Part shown: in pieces, positions 47,475-54,560 of the stretch
How positions within the stretch are numbered: the first letter of the stretch is position 1
Layout of the letters: the number at the start of each line of letters is the position of its first letter
Origin: Salinispora tropica CNB-440
GTDB lineage: Bacteria; Actinomycetota; Actinomycetes; Mycobacteriales; Micromonosporaceae
NCBI RefSeq assembly: GCF_000016425.1
Contig: NC_009380.1
Span: 1,678,144-1,742,143 of the forward strand
DNA length: 64,000 nucleotides
Direction of reading: 5' to 3'
Made by a program: the position numbers and the translations under genes
The notes under the pieces: model-generated
Databases searched by the model: none
Told to the model about the DNA's origin: nothing
Seen by the model: only the letters and a program-made list of their open reading frames with translations

Positions 47475-47731
47475 CCCAGGGATTTGAGGCGGGCAGTTGC
47501 GTGCTGCTGGGCGGCCGTGATGGTGCGCAGGAGCAACCTGACCTCACGAGTGGCGTCGGCGATGTTGCTGCGGGCCGCTTTGGCATCGCTCTGCTGGCTG
47601 CCGTGCAGCGTGTGAAGCACCAGCGTCTCGACCTCGGCCAAGGCGGCTCCGATACTCTCGACCGTCGCACTGGCTTGCTCAAGTGACGTGTTGCCTTCTC
47701 GAAGGGTCGCCTTGACGGCGCCGACGCTCAC
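47471..47731 (-). CDS. Small coiled-coil protein, unknown function
   Basis: An 86-residue, almost entirely helical protein (VKATLREGNTSLEQASATVE; EVETLVLHTLHGSQQSDAK; REVRLLLRTITAAQQHATA) with heptad-like hydrophobic spacing. The GTG at 47731 is embedded in the stop of the preceding gene (GTGA). Small helical proteins of this type occur in lineage-specific operons in Micromonosporaceae. A secretion-like WXG100 hairpin is conceivable, but no WXG motif is present. Confidence 0.6.
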   Translation of the reverse strand: MSVGAVKATLREGNTSLEQASATVESIGAALAEVETLVLHTLHGSQQSDAKAARSNIADATREVRLLLRTITAAQQHATARLKSLG

Positions 47732-47898
47732 GGGCAGCTCAGGACGCTGATGGGGCCTCCGGTGCCCGTGGCCGCCATTCGCAGCCGGACGAGCACCTGC
47801 TCGGTGCTTTCGACGGCCGCCCGGATCTGGTAGGCGGTGGCATTGCTCTGCTCGGCTGCCTCTGCGAGCGCGACTCTTACTTGCTCGATGTCGGCCAT
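47728..47898 (-). CDS. Small helical protein, first gene of the unknown operon
   Basis: A 56-residue protein (MADIEQVRVALAEAAEQ, then AAVESTEQVLVRLRMAATG) with an ATG at 47898 preceded by GAGAAGGACGG. It is too short for standard domain calls. A second copy of its N-terminal two-thirds lies at 48216, with a conserved promoter region, so the gene has been duplicated and one copy recombined. Function unknown. Confidence 0.6.
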   Translation of the reverse strand: MADIEQVRVALAEAAEQSNATAYQIRAAVESTEQVLVRLRMAATGTGGPISVLSCP

Positions 47899-47955
47899 GC
47901 CGTCCTTCTCGGTTGACTGCGAGGGGCGCACGGGAAGCATGTTCGCGTCTTCGTG

Positions 47956-47974
47956 GTGAGACGAACACTATCCG
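47956..47974 (-). promoter_or_regulatory. Shared upstream element of the duplicated small genes (copy 1)
   Basis: An 18-of-19-base match to 48272-48290, at nearly the same distance (58 and 56 bases) from each start. The minus strand reads CGGATAGTGTTCGTCTC; TAGTGT is a candidate -10 box. Here, but not in copy 2, it is flanked by the dyad CTATC-C-GATAG (47968-47978). Confidence 0.45.
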
Positions 47975-48003
47975 ATAGATGTCGATGTCGCTGCCCCCGC
48001 GAC

Positions 48004-48216
48004 GACCGAGCTATGGTCTGGGATCTTCAGCCTTCACCACCTTGATGAATGTTTGCCAAGCCGTGGCTGCGAAGGTCAGGATCGGGCCGGCCGGGTCCTT
48101 GCCGGACGAGCACCTGCTCGGCGCCGTCGATGGCCGCCCGGATCTGGTTCTTGGTGGCGTTGCTCTGCCCGGCTGCCTGGGCGTGCGCGGCCTTAACTTG
48201 CTCGATGTTGGCCATG
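48004..48216 (-). pseudogene. Chimeric gene: small helical protein N-terminus joined to a DUF397 tail
   Basis: From ATG 48216 the sequence encodes MANIEQVKAAHAQAAGQ ... AEQVLVRQ, matching the gene at 47898. At about 48099 it switches to the 3' end of a DUF397 gene (KDPAGPILTFAATAWQTFI, then a stop near 48004), but one frame off, so the DUF397 part is not translated from this start. The switch falls in GTCCGGCAAGGACCCG, where both parents share CCGGC-like sequence. It is probably non-functional, although a 70-residue out-of-frame product is possible. Confidence 0.7.
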
Positions 48217-48271
48217 GCGTCCTTCCCGCTTGATCGTGAGGACGCGCGAGACGGATAGGCGCGTCTCTGTG

Positions 48272-48290
48272 GCGAGACGAACACTATCCG
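48272..48290 (-). promoter_or_regulatory. Shared upstream element of the duplicated small genes (copy 2)
   Basis: Second copy of the element at 47956, upstream of the chimeric gene. Confidence 0.45.
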
Positions 48291-48396
48291 CCATGTGCCA
48301 AGCTTGTGCAGCCCCGCGTTCAGCGGCGTGGACGGTAAGAGCAAGGCTGCCCGTCCGGGAGGGGGCGCGCAACCTTGTGGAGGTGGCGCTACCGCC

Positions 48397-48603
48397 TCAG
48401 TGGTGCGATCCTTCGGTCTGTGTGGCCCGGACGAAGGTGGCCCAGGCTGTCGGGGAGAAGGTCAGGATCGGGCCGCTCGGGTCCTTGCTGTCCCGGAGCC
48501 CGACCTCCCCCGCCAGTTCGGTTGCAACCTCGACGCAGTTGCCAGAGCCGTTGCTGCGAGTGCTCTTCCGCCAGGTCACGCAGGTCATGTCCATCTCGTC
48601 CAC
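48397..48603 (-). CDS. DUF397 family protein
   Basis: A 68-residue protein with the family core WRKSTRSNGSGNCVEVA ... LRDSKDPSGPILTFSPTAW. DUF397 proteins are paired with XRE/DUF5753 regulators across actinobacteria and act as their small partners (toxin- or anti-regulator-like, as in the WhiJ/AbaA-type systems). It lies 13 bases downstream of the regulator gene on the same strand. The GTG at 48603 follows GAAGGA; ATGs at 48597 or 48591 are alternatives. Confidence 0.88.
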   Translation of the reverse strand: MDEMDMTCVTWRKSTRSNGSGNCVEVATELAGEVGLRDSKDPSGPILTFSPTAWATFVRATQTEGSHH

Positions 48604-48616
48604 CGCGCGCCATCCT

Positions 48617-49453
48617 TCACCGCTCGTCGATCGCCTCCTGGATCAGGTCGCGGGACTCACGAGCGCTGGCTGCCGTGGCGACCAGGTGCTCGAAGACCCG
48701 GCTATACTCCCTGACCTGATGGCCTTCGAGATAGAGGCTACCCGCTCGCGTTTCGACGTAGACGACCCCCGAGTCCGCTAACTCCGGGAAGCTCAGCACG
48801 CTGAACGCGCTGCCCATCGAACCGTATTCGCCGGCACCGAAGGTCAAGATTTGCACGGTGTTGCCGGGTCGGTCTGACTCCTCGATCAGTCTCCGTAGCT
48901 GGGCGCGGAAGGTGTCGACGCCACCGACAGGTCGCCGTAGCGTCGCCTCGTCCAGCACCACCCAGAGCTTCGGCGAATTGTTGGACTCCTGGCGGCGCAT
49001 CCGCAACTCCACCCGACGGTCCACCTCCTCGTTGGAGGAGTCCGGGTGTTCCGCACGGATGACGGCGCGGGCGTAGTCGGCGGTCTGGAGTAGCCCGGGA
49101 ATCAGCTGCGGCTCGAAGGCGCGGACCTCCGACGCTTCGGCTTCCAGCCCGACGTAGACCCCGAACCAGTCCGGCAGCACATCGTCGTACGCCTGCCACC
49201 AGCCGCGCTTGCGGGCGTCCCGCGCGATCTGGACGAGCGCGTCAATCTCCTCGCCCTCGACGCCGTACAGCTCAAGGAGGCCACGGGCGACCGGCGGCAT
49301 CACCGAGACCTGGGCGTTCTCGATCCGGCTGAGCGCGGACTTCGAGATGCCAACCTCTTTGGCGGCCTGGTCGGCGGTCATGCCCGTCTGCTCGCGAAGG
49401 CGGCGCAGTGCAGCGGCCAAACGTCGACGACGGACAGTCGGGCTCGCAGTCAT
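48617..49453 (-). CDS. XRE-family regulator with DUF5753 (Scr1-type) domain
   Basis: A 278-residue protein: N-terminal helix-turn-helix (residues 8-62; LRRLREQTGMTADQAAKEVGISKSAL split across helix 1 to 3) and a C-terminal DUF5753 domain (about 95-270; FEPQLIPGLLQTADYARAV, LWVVLDEATLRRPVGG, VQILTFGAGEYGSMGSAFSV). It forms a pair with the DUF397 gene. Such pairs occur in multiple copies in developmental or antibiotic-producing actinobacteria and bind each other. ATG 49453 is chosen over 49489, which lacks a ribosome binding site. A TGTTCGTC sequence upstream resembles the element before the small-protein genes. Confidence 0.9.
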   Translation of the reverse strand: MTASPTVRRRRLAAALRRLREQTGMTADQAAKEVGISKSALSRIENAQVSVMPPVARGLLELYGVEGEEIDALVQIARDARKRGWWQAYDDVLPDWFGVYVGLEAEASEVRAFEPQLIPGLLQTADYARAVIRAEHPDSSNEEVDRRVELRMRRQESNNSPKLWVVLDEATLRRPVGGVDTFRAQLRRLIEESDRPGNTVQILTFGAGEYGSMGSAFSVLSFPELADSGVVYVETRAGSLYLEGHQVREYSRVFEHLVATAASARESRDLIQEAIDER

Positions 49454-49599
49454 GGACGTCAGTATGTCGGAACCGGACGAACATCGCAACGACTCGGTTT
49501 CTAATCGGGAGTTGCGGAAAGGGTGCGGTTCGCTGCACGATGAGTGAGGCCTTGGATCGACTGATTTGCAAGTGACGCTCGCATCTGAGGCTGCTCGGC

Positions 49600-49640
49600 T
49601 GGCCCTGCTGCCGTACTGCCGATCGGGGCTGCGGTGGCAG
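49600..49640. repeat. Left edge of the duplicated cassette
   Basis: This sequence, which contains CTGCCGATCGGGGCTGCGG, is shared with 41535-41572, where it is joined directly to the right end of the same cassette. No gene lies between 49454 and 49728. Confidence 0.65.
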
Positions 49641-49728
49641 GTGCCGGGGTGGGTCCGTCGGTGCGGGGTGGGCCGATGGGCCTACCCCTTCCACAGCTCA
49701 ATCTCGACGGTGAGGGGCAGGTGCTGTC

Positions 49729-50052
49729 ATGCGCGTCTTCTTCCGGCGTTCCAGGCGTCGTCGGCGGTCGGTTCTCTGGCCGACCTGCTACCGCTCGGCG
49801 GCCTACGATCCGCTGTGGCCCTGGCAGGTGCGGGGACGGCGGTTCCGATCAACGCCGCTGGGGCGGCGCGGGCTGGACCCGCACGAGGTGGGGGAGTTCC
49901 TCGACCGGGTCGCCGGTGACCTGGCCGCCGTCTACGACGCGCTGGCGCGCAGCCGGCGGGAGACCGACCGGGTCAAGGACGCGCTGCGCCGCTGGCAGTC
50001 CGAGCAGGCCCAGGCCCGGCGGGCGGTCCTGGACCAGGAGTCCCGGCGGTGA
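49729..50052 (+). CDS. DivIVA-like domain protein (short)
   Basis: A 107-residue protein. After a very basic N-terminus (FFRRSRRRRRS) comes a DivIVA-type start (FRSTPLGRRGLDPHEVGEFL) followed by a coiled-coil stretch to the end (ARSRRETDRVKDALRRWQ). Full DivIVA/Wag31 proteins are longer and bind curved membrane at cell poles; here only the N-terminal lipid-binding and first coiled-coil part remains, and the normal short hydrophobic/Arg loop is altered. It is coupled to the next gene (GTGA overlap) in a three-gene cassette of unknown role. Confidence 0.72.
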   Translation: MRVFFRRSRRRRRSVLWPTCYRSAAYDPLWPWQVRGRRFRSTPLGRRGLDPHEVGEFLDRVAGDLAAVYDALARSRRETDRVKDALRRWQSEQAQARRAVLDQESRR

Positions 50053-50309
50053 CCGGCCGCTACGTCGTCCACCTGCCGGTGGTGGCCCGTGACCTGCCCG
50101 CCGCGCAGCGGCTGGCCCGGGTGCTGGCCCGTTGGGCGCTGGTGCTGCCGCCCGCCGACCCGGGGGAGACCACCGTGTCGGCCGAGGACGAGCAGGACGT
50201 ACGGCATCGGGTCTTCTGCGACCTGCCGTTGCCCGGCGGCCGGCGCTGTCTGCTGCCCGATGGCCACGACGGCGCCTGCTCCCGCCGGCTCGGCGGTCGG
50301 CGGCTGTGA
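50049..50309 (+). CDS. Small protein with a C-terminal zinc-finger-like motif
   Basis: An 86-residue protein. The C-terminal region reads CDLPLPGGRRCLLPDGHDGAC, i.e. Cys-x9-Cys-x4-Gly-His-x3-Cys, typical of small actinobacterial metal-binding modules. The N-terminal half (VVARDLPAAQRLARVLARWA) is helical. The GTG at 50049 overlaps the DivIVA-like gene. Function unknown; the third gene of the cassette starts 80 bases downstream. Confidence 0.65.
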   Translation: MTGRYVVHLPVVARDLPAAQRLARVLARWALVLPPADPGETTVSAEDEQDVRHRVFCDLPLPGGRRCLLPDGHDGACSRRLGGRRL

Positions 50310-50388
50310 ACGCGGGAAGCGGGCCCGTGCTGCCCCGCGACCTGGCCGCTGAGCCCGGCCGGTGCGGTGGGCGCGAAAGGACCGAACG

Positions 50389-52419
50389 ATGCTCGAAATG
50401 ATCGACTGCGACGAGTGCGACGGGCTGGGCTTCCGCGTACGGCGCTGCGTCTGTGTCCAGGGCGGGGACCAACTCGTCGTGAACGGGGACGGGTACGCCG
50501 ACCAGGCGTACGCCGACTGTCGGGTCTGCGGTGGTGACGGCGGTGTGGCCGCGCCCTGCTGGCGGTGCGGGCGTGCGGGACGGCGGCGGGCGCAGCTCGT
50601 GGTCACCGTGGTCAACCTGGACACCGGGGCGGCGGCGTCGCGGCGGCTGCTGCCCGGCCGCCTCGACCCGCCGGCCGACCCCGACAACATCATCCGGGCT
50701 CGGGACGTCGTCGCCGGGCTGGCCGGCACCGTCGGCGTGCGCGGGTTGTGCCCACGCTGGGGACGTGCCCTGGACGACGAGGTGTACTGGCTGCCCCGGC
50801 GCTGGCGGGCCGACCTGCCGGCGCGGGAACGCCTGGTCCTGGAGGCCGAGGCCCTCGCCGGGCAGGAGTACGAACCGTGGCGGGTCTATGTCGGGCGTGG
50901 CAGCGAAGCGCCGCCGCCCCGCGAGCCCGGCCGCGAACTGGCCCGGCTCTGCGAGCTGGCCGACCTGCTCCACCTTGACCTGGTGGTGGAGGCGCGACGC
51001 CAGCATGGCGCGATGGCCTGGGCGATCCGCTACGAGCTGCCCGGCGGGCCGGTGCCGCTCGACCGACCCGCCCACGCCTGGGATCTGCCCTCGGCGGTCG
51101 CCGCGACGACGTTCCGGGAGGCGATGCGCGGGCTCGACGAGCGGGGTCGCGACGCGCCCGCCCACACGGTGCGCCCGGTGCGAACCGCCGGCGTACCGGC
51201 GAGGGTGGACCTTGACCGGCTCGGCCGGGCCGTCCGTGCGGACCTGGCCGACGACGCGCCCGGTGCCCAGGCGGTGTGGCGCGACGGGCGCTGGTGGCAC
51301 ACCCCGTTGCGGTCCGCCGGCAGCGTCGAGGAGCTGCGCGAATGCGCCACCGGCCAGATCGTTCGGCGGGTGCGGCAGCTGCTGCGCAGAGCCGTGGAAC
51401 CGCCCGACCCGGTCTGGTGGGGCGAGCCGGTCGAGCACCGACCCTGTCCGGATTGCCGCCCCGGCACCCGGCTGCGCCGCTGCCACTGTCGGCTCGGCGC
51501 GCCCGGCCCCGACCCGCGGTGTTCGCGCTGCTCCGGGGCCGGCTTCGCGCCGTCGGGTCTGGCCTGCTTCACCTGCCGCGACGGCGGTCGGATCCCGGCG
51601 GCGCTGACGGTGACCGTGACCGACCTGCGTCGGGTGCGGCACGAAACGTGGTGCCCGGTCCTGGGGGAGTCGGCCCCGGTGGTCGGGTACCAACCCAACG
51701 GCACGCCCGTGTACCAGCTACCCCCGCACTGGCGGCTGGCCCGCCACGCCCCCACCTTCGCGGTACGCCCGGTTGACCTCACCCGCCTCGACGAGGAGCA
51801 GCCGGTCGACCAGGATCTGCTCGACGGCACGGTGACGGTCTTCGACCCCGCCGTCGAGCCGGCCCGCCAACACGTCGAGCGGATCGGCGCCGGGCTGCCC
51901 GGGGCCCGGCTGTTCGTGCTGGCCGCCGCGCCCGACGCGCCGTCCCTGACCGACCTGCTGCGGCTCGCCCACGCCCTCGACCTCGCCGTCCTGGTGACCT
52001 ACTGTGACCACCGGCTGGACGCGGGCGACCCGACCAGGGTCCAGGGGGAACGGTGGGACATCCGCCTTGCTGCCCGGGACGCGCCGGTCGAGGCGGAGTG
52101 CCCGTTCCGCGCCAGCGTCGAACTCGCCGTGGCCCGGTGCGTCGAGGACCTCGACAGCCACCTGCTCGCCACCGTGCCCCGGGAGCCGGACCGGCCGGTG
52201 CCCGCACCGTGGTCGGCACCGTCGCTCCCGGTGGCGGATCCGACCGGGCCGCTGCGCCGGGTCGGTCAGCACTACGCCGGGCAGCTGGTGGTGGTGTCGT
52301 TCGACCGGACGGGCTGCCGGCTCTGGCTGGCCGAGGGGGAGCACGTCCAGCCGCTCGCCCGAGCCGCCACCCTCGACGCCGCGGTCTCCGCACTGCGGTT
52401 GCCGGGGCGGGAGTACTAG
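50389..52419 (+). CDS. Large two-module zinc-finger protein of unknown function
   Basis: A 676-residue protein with two similar halves. Each begins with a cysteine cluster: C7-x2-C10-x9-C20-x-C22 ... C44-x2-C47-x9-C57-x2-C60 in module 1, and CPDC ... CHC ... CSRC ... CFTC (about residues 353-396) in module 2. The spacing and the CxxCxGxG-like CRVCGGDGG and CSRCSGAGF elements recall DnaJ-type zinc fingers. After each cluster comes a similar domain (LVVTVVNLDTG / LTVTVTDLRRV; ELADLLHLDLVVEA / RLAHALDLAVLVTY). ATG 50389 follows GAAAGGA. I know of no named family. The 3' 300 bases recur in the remnant at 41.6-41.9 kb. Cytosolic by composition. Confidence 0.7.
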   Translation: MLEMIDCDECDGLGFRVRRCVCVQGGDQLVVNGDGYADQAYADCRVCGGDGGVAAPCWRCGRAGRRRAQLVVTVVNLDTGAAASRRLLPGRLDPPADPDNIIRARDVVAGLAGTVGVRGLCPRWGRALDDEVYWLPRRWRADLPARERLVLEAEALAGQEYEPWRVYVGRGSEAPPPREPGRELARLCELADLLHLDLVVEARRQHGAMAWAIRYELPGGPVPLDRPAHAWDLPSAVAATTFREAMRGLDERGRDAPAHTVRPVRTAGVPARVDLDRLGRAVRADLADDAPGAQAVWRDGRWWHTPLRSAGSVEELRECATGQIVRRVRQLLRRAVEPPDPVWWGEPVEHRPCPDCRPGTRLRRCHCRLGAPGPDPRCSRCSGAGFAPSGLACFTCRDGGRIPAALTVTVTDLRRVRHETWCPVLGESAPVVGYQPNGTPVYQLPPHWRLARHAPTFAVRPVDLTRLDEEQPVDQDLLDGTVTVFDPAVEPARQHVERIGAGLPGARLFVLAAAPDAPSLTDLLRLAHALDLAVLVTYCDHRLDAGDPTRVQGERWDIRLAARDAPVEAECPFRASVELAVARCVEDLDSHLLATVPREPDRPVPAPWSAPSLPVADPTGPLRRVGQHYAGQLVVVSFDRTGCRLWLAEGEHVQPLARAATLDAAVSALRLPGREY

Positions 52420-52467
52420 ACGGACGCCGTCGCCCAGCCCGAATGCCGCCATGCCGTAGTGGAGGGG
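52113..52467. repeat. Right end of the duplicated cassette
   Basis: The last 300 coding bases and about 45 flanking bases are repeated at 41570-41996 in the same orientation. The match ends near GTAGTGGAGGG at 52466; beyond it the two loci are unrelated. Confidence 0.75.
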
Positions 52468-52491
52468 CCGGCACCTGGCTGGAGTCATCAC

Positions 52492-53695
52492 TCAGCGTAC
52501 GCGCTTTCCGGCGCGGAAGACCGCGCGAGCCTGGGTCATGACATTAATGTCTATGAGTGGGTTTCCAGTTACGGCCAGCAGATCGGCATCATAGCCAACC
52601 GCTACCCGTCCCTTCCGGTGGCCGAGGCGGCACGCCTGTGCGGCCAACGACGTCACTGAAGCCAACGCCTCGGCGTTGGTGCCGACCTGGCTGGCGAAGT
52701 ATGCGACGTCGCTCGGAAGGATGTCGTGGGGCTTGTGCGGGCTGATGCCCGCGTCGGTGCAGCAGACGACGCGAACGCCACGGCGACGCAGGTACGCCTG
52801 ATTTTCCCAGTAGGGCGCGATGGTCCGGAGCACTTCCTCGGGCATCCCGTCTCTGGGTCGCACGACCGTGCATCCGACGAAGATTCCGGCGGCGGCGATC
52901 GCGTCGACCGTCGCCGGATCGAGCTTCACCCCGTCGGCGGTCATGAACGTGCAGTGCTCGATGCTGTCGACCCCGACCGCGACGGCGTCGGTGATCCCCC
53001 TGGTCGCGTGGGCATGGGCGCTGACCGGCAGGTCCCGGTCGTGGGCGGTCCGCGTGACCGCGCGTAGTTCGTCGAGGGTGTACTGCGCCGCTGCGGCGTT
53101 CGAGCCGCTGGTACTCATCCCACCCGTCGCCATGATCTTCAGGAGGTCGGTGCCGTGGTCTGCTCGGGCCTGAACCGCCGTGACCAGTTGGTCCGTGTCG
53201 TCTGCCTCGCCGCCGAGATACCAGCAATGCCCGCCGCTGCGTGTGATCGGTGGCGCGGCGGCGAGCACCTGTGGTCCGCTGGTGTCCTCGGCGTACTCGG
53301 CCCGTAACCGCAGCCCGAGGTAGCCCCTGTCGCCCATATCCCGGACTGTGGTGACGCCGGCGCGCAGCGCGCGAGCCGCGTGTTCGCGCATCCGGCCCAG
53401 GACCGTGGCGTCGTCGTCGTGAACCATCTGGTGCTCGGTGGGCCCGTGCGGATCGAACGCCAGATGGGTGTGCGCGTCCACCAGACCGGGCATGAGCGTG
53501 CAATCCCCGAGATCGATCACCGGCACCCCGTCGGGGGGGTGAGGCGCCGGTAGCATCCACATCGGTGATCTGCCCACCAGCCACCAACACCAGCACCGGG
53601 CCTTCGTGTAGCAGGTGACCGTCGAACAGGCGTGCCGCACGGATCGCCAGCCGTGGATCGAGAATGGTCTCCGCCTGAGTCGTCGCCAAGCCCAT
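52492..53695 (-). pseudogene. Amidohydrolase (imidazolonepropionase-like) with a frameshift at a C7 run
   Basis: The N-terminal 50 residues (ATG 53695; IRAARLFDGHLLHEGPVL) and the rest (GVPVIDLGDCTLMPGLVDAH onward) lie in two frames. The switch is a run of seven C on the coding strand (53533-53539 as G on plus). With six C the whole family sequence is restored: HTHLAF metal-binding motif, KIMATGG, SAHAHATRGI, SIEHCTFM and the CTDAGISPH aspartate region. The enzyme would be about 400 residues, a metal-dependent hydrolase like prolidase or imidazolonepropionase types. Either a phase-variable tract, a true mutation or a sequencing error. Confidence 0.8.
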
Positions 53696-53915
53696 CGCTC
53701 AGCTCCGATCGGCTGGGACGCCGGCGAGTGGTCGCTCAATCCAGGTACCGGCGATCGTGGGCTCTCTGCCAGGGCGGGCATGTGCCACCATCAGGACACA
53801 TATCTGAGCGCCGGTCACAGTGTGGGCCCCTTCCGCGGACACGCGTCACTAGCGATCGAGAGCCTATGATCCACCCGGGTTACGGTCCAACGAGGCTGAT
53901 GTGGAGCATTCGCCT

Positions 53916-54350
53916 TCACCGGTTGTCGAGCAGCATCCACCGGTCCGGTCGCGGGAGCGGAGCGAAGCCGAGCTTGGCGTACACGCCGTGCGCGTCCGCG
54001 GTGGCCAGCAGGATGCGGCGTACGCCGAGCTCCGCGAGATGGTCGCGGACCGCGCCGGTGAGCCAGGTGCCCAGCCCACGTCCGCGTTCGGCCGGCTCGA
54101 CGTAGACATCGCAGAGCCAGCCGAAGGTGGCTCCGTCGGTGACCACCCGGGCCACCGCGACCTGGCACCCGCCCTCGGGGCGGTAGACGCCGAAGCCGAT
54201 CGAGCCCGCGAAGGCGCGCTCCACGGTCGCCCGGTCCCGCCCGCGAGCCCAGTACGCGTCGGTGGCGAGCCAGTGGTGGACCCGGTCCAGGTCGAGCCGC
54301 TCGGGTGCGGTGCTGAGCAGGTAGCCATCGTCGCGAGTCAGGGTGAGCAT
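53916..54350 (-). CDS. GNAT family N-acetyltransferase
   Basis: A 144-residue GCN5-related acetyltransferase: the acetyl-CoA pyrophosphate loop is ERGRGLGTWL, preceded by the usual FGWLCDVYVEP strand, with KLGFAPL near the C-terminus. It transfers acetyl groups to an unknown amine. ATG 54350 (M-L-T-L). The N-terminus and upstream region are duplicated at 42.70-42.83 kb, where the copy has an internal deletion. It is divergent from the ABC transporter gene. Confidence 0.9.
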   Translation of the reverse strand: MLTLTRDDGYLLSTAPERLDLDRVHHWLATDAYWARGRDRATVERAFAGSIGFGVYRPEGGCQVAVARVVTDGATFGWLCDVYVEPAERGRGLGTWLTGAVRDHLAELGVRRILLATADAHGVYAKLGFAPLPRPDRWMLLDNR

Positions 54351-54560
54351 CGGCCCGATGCTAGTCGCCGCTCTCCACCGCTCCAGCCGCCAATTCTCCC
54401 GCCCTGGACCGCCGGATCGACGGAAAATCCGGTTGCGGTGCGCCGGTTGGCGTTCGCTGGGCTGCGACTCGCATCGATGTCAGGCGGCTACCGGAGGAGA
54501 AACCGATGAGGACACCAGGCGGTCTTTGGCTTCCTCCTTCCCTCCCTGCCTGGAGTATTC

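Noticed and set aside
49849..51693. 614-residue minus-strand frame
   Set aside because: Antisense to the zinc-finger cassette; the plus-strand frames have overlapping starts and stops and ordered cysteine motifs.
53864..54328. Second minus-strand frame overlapping the GNAT gene
   Set aside because: Shadow frame; the acetyl-CoA binding motif is in the 53916-54350 frame.
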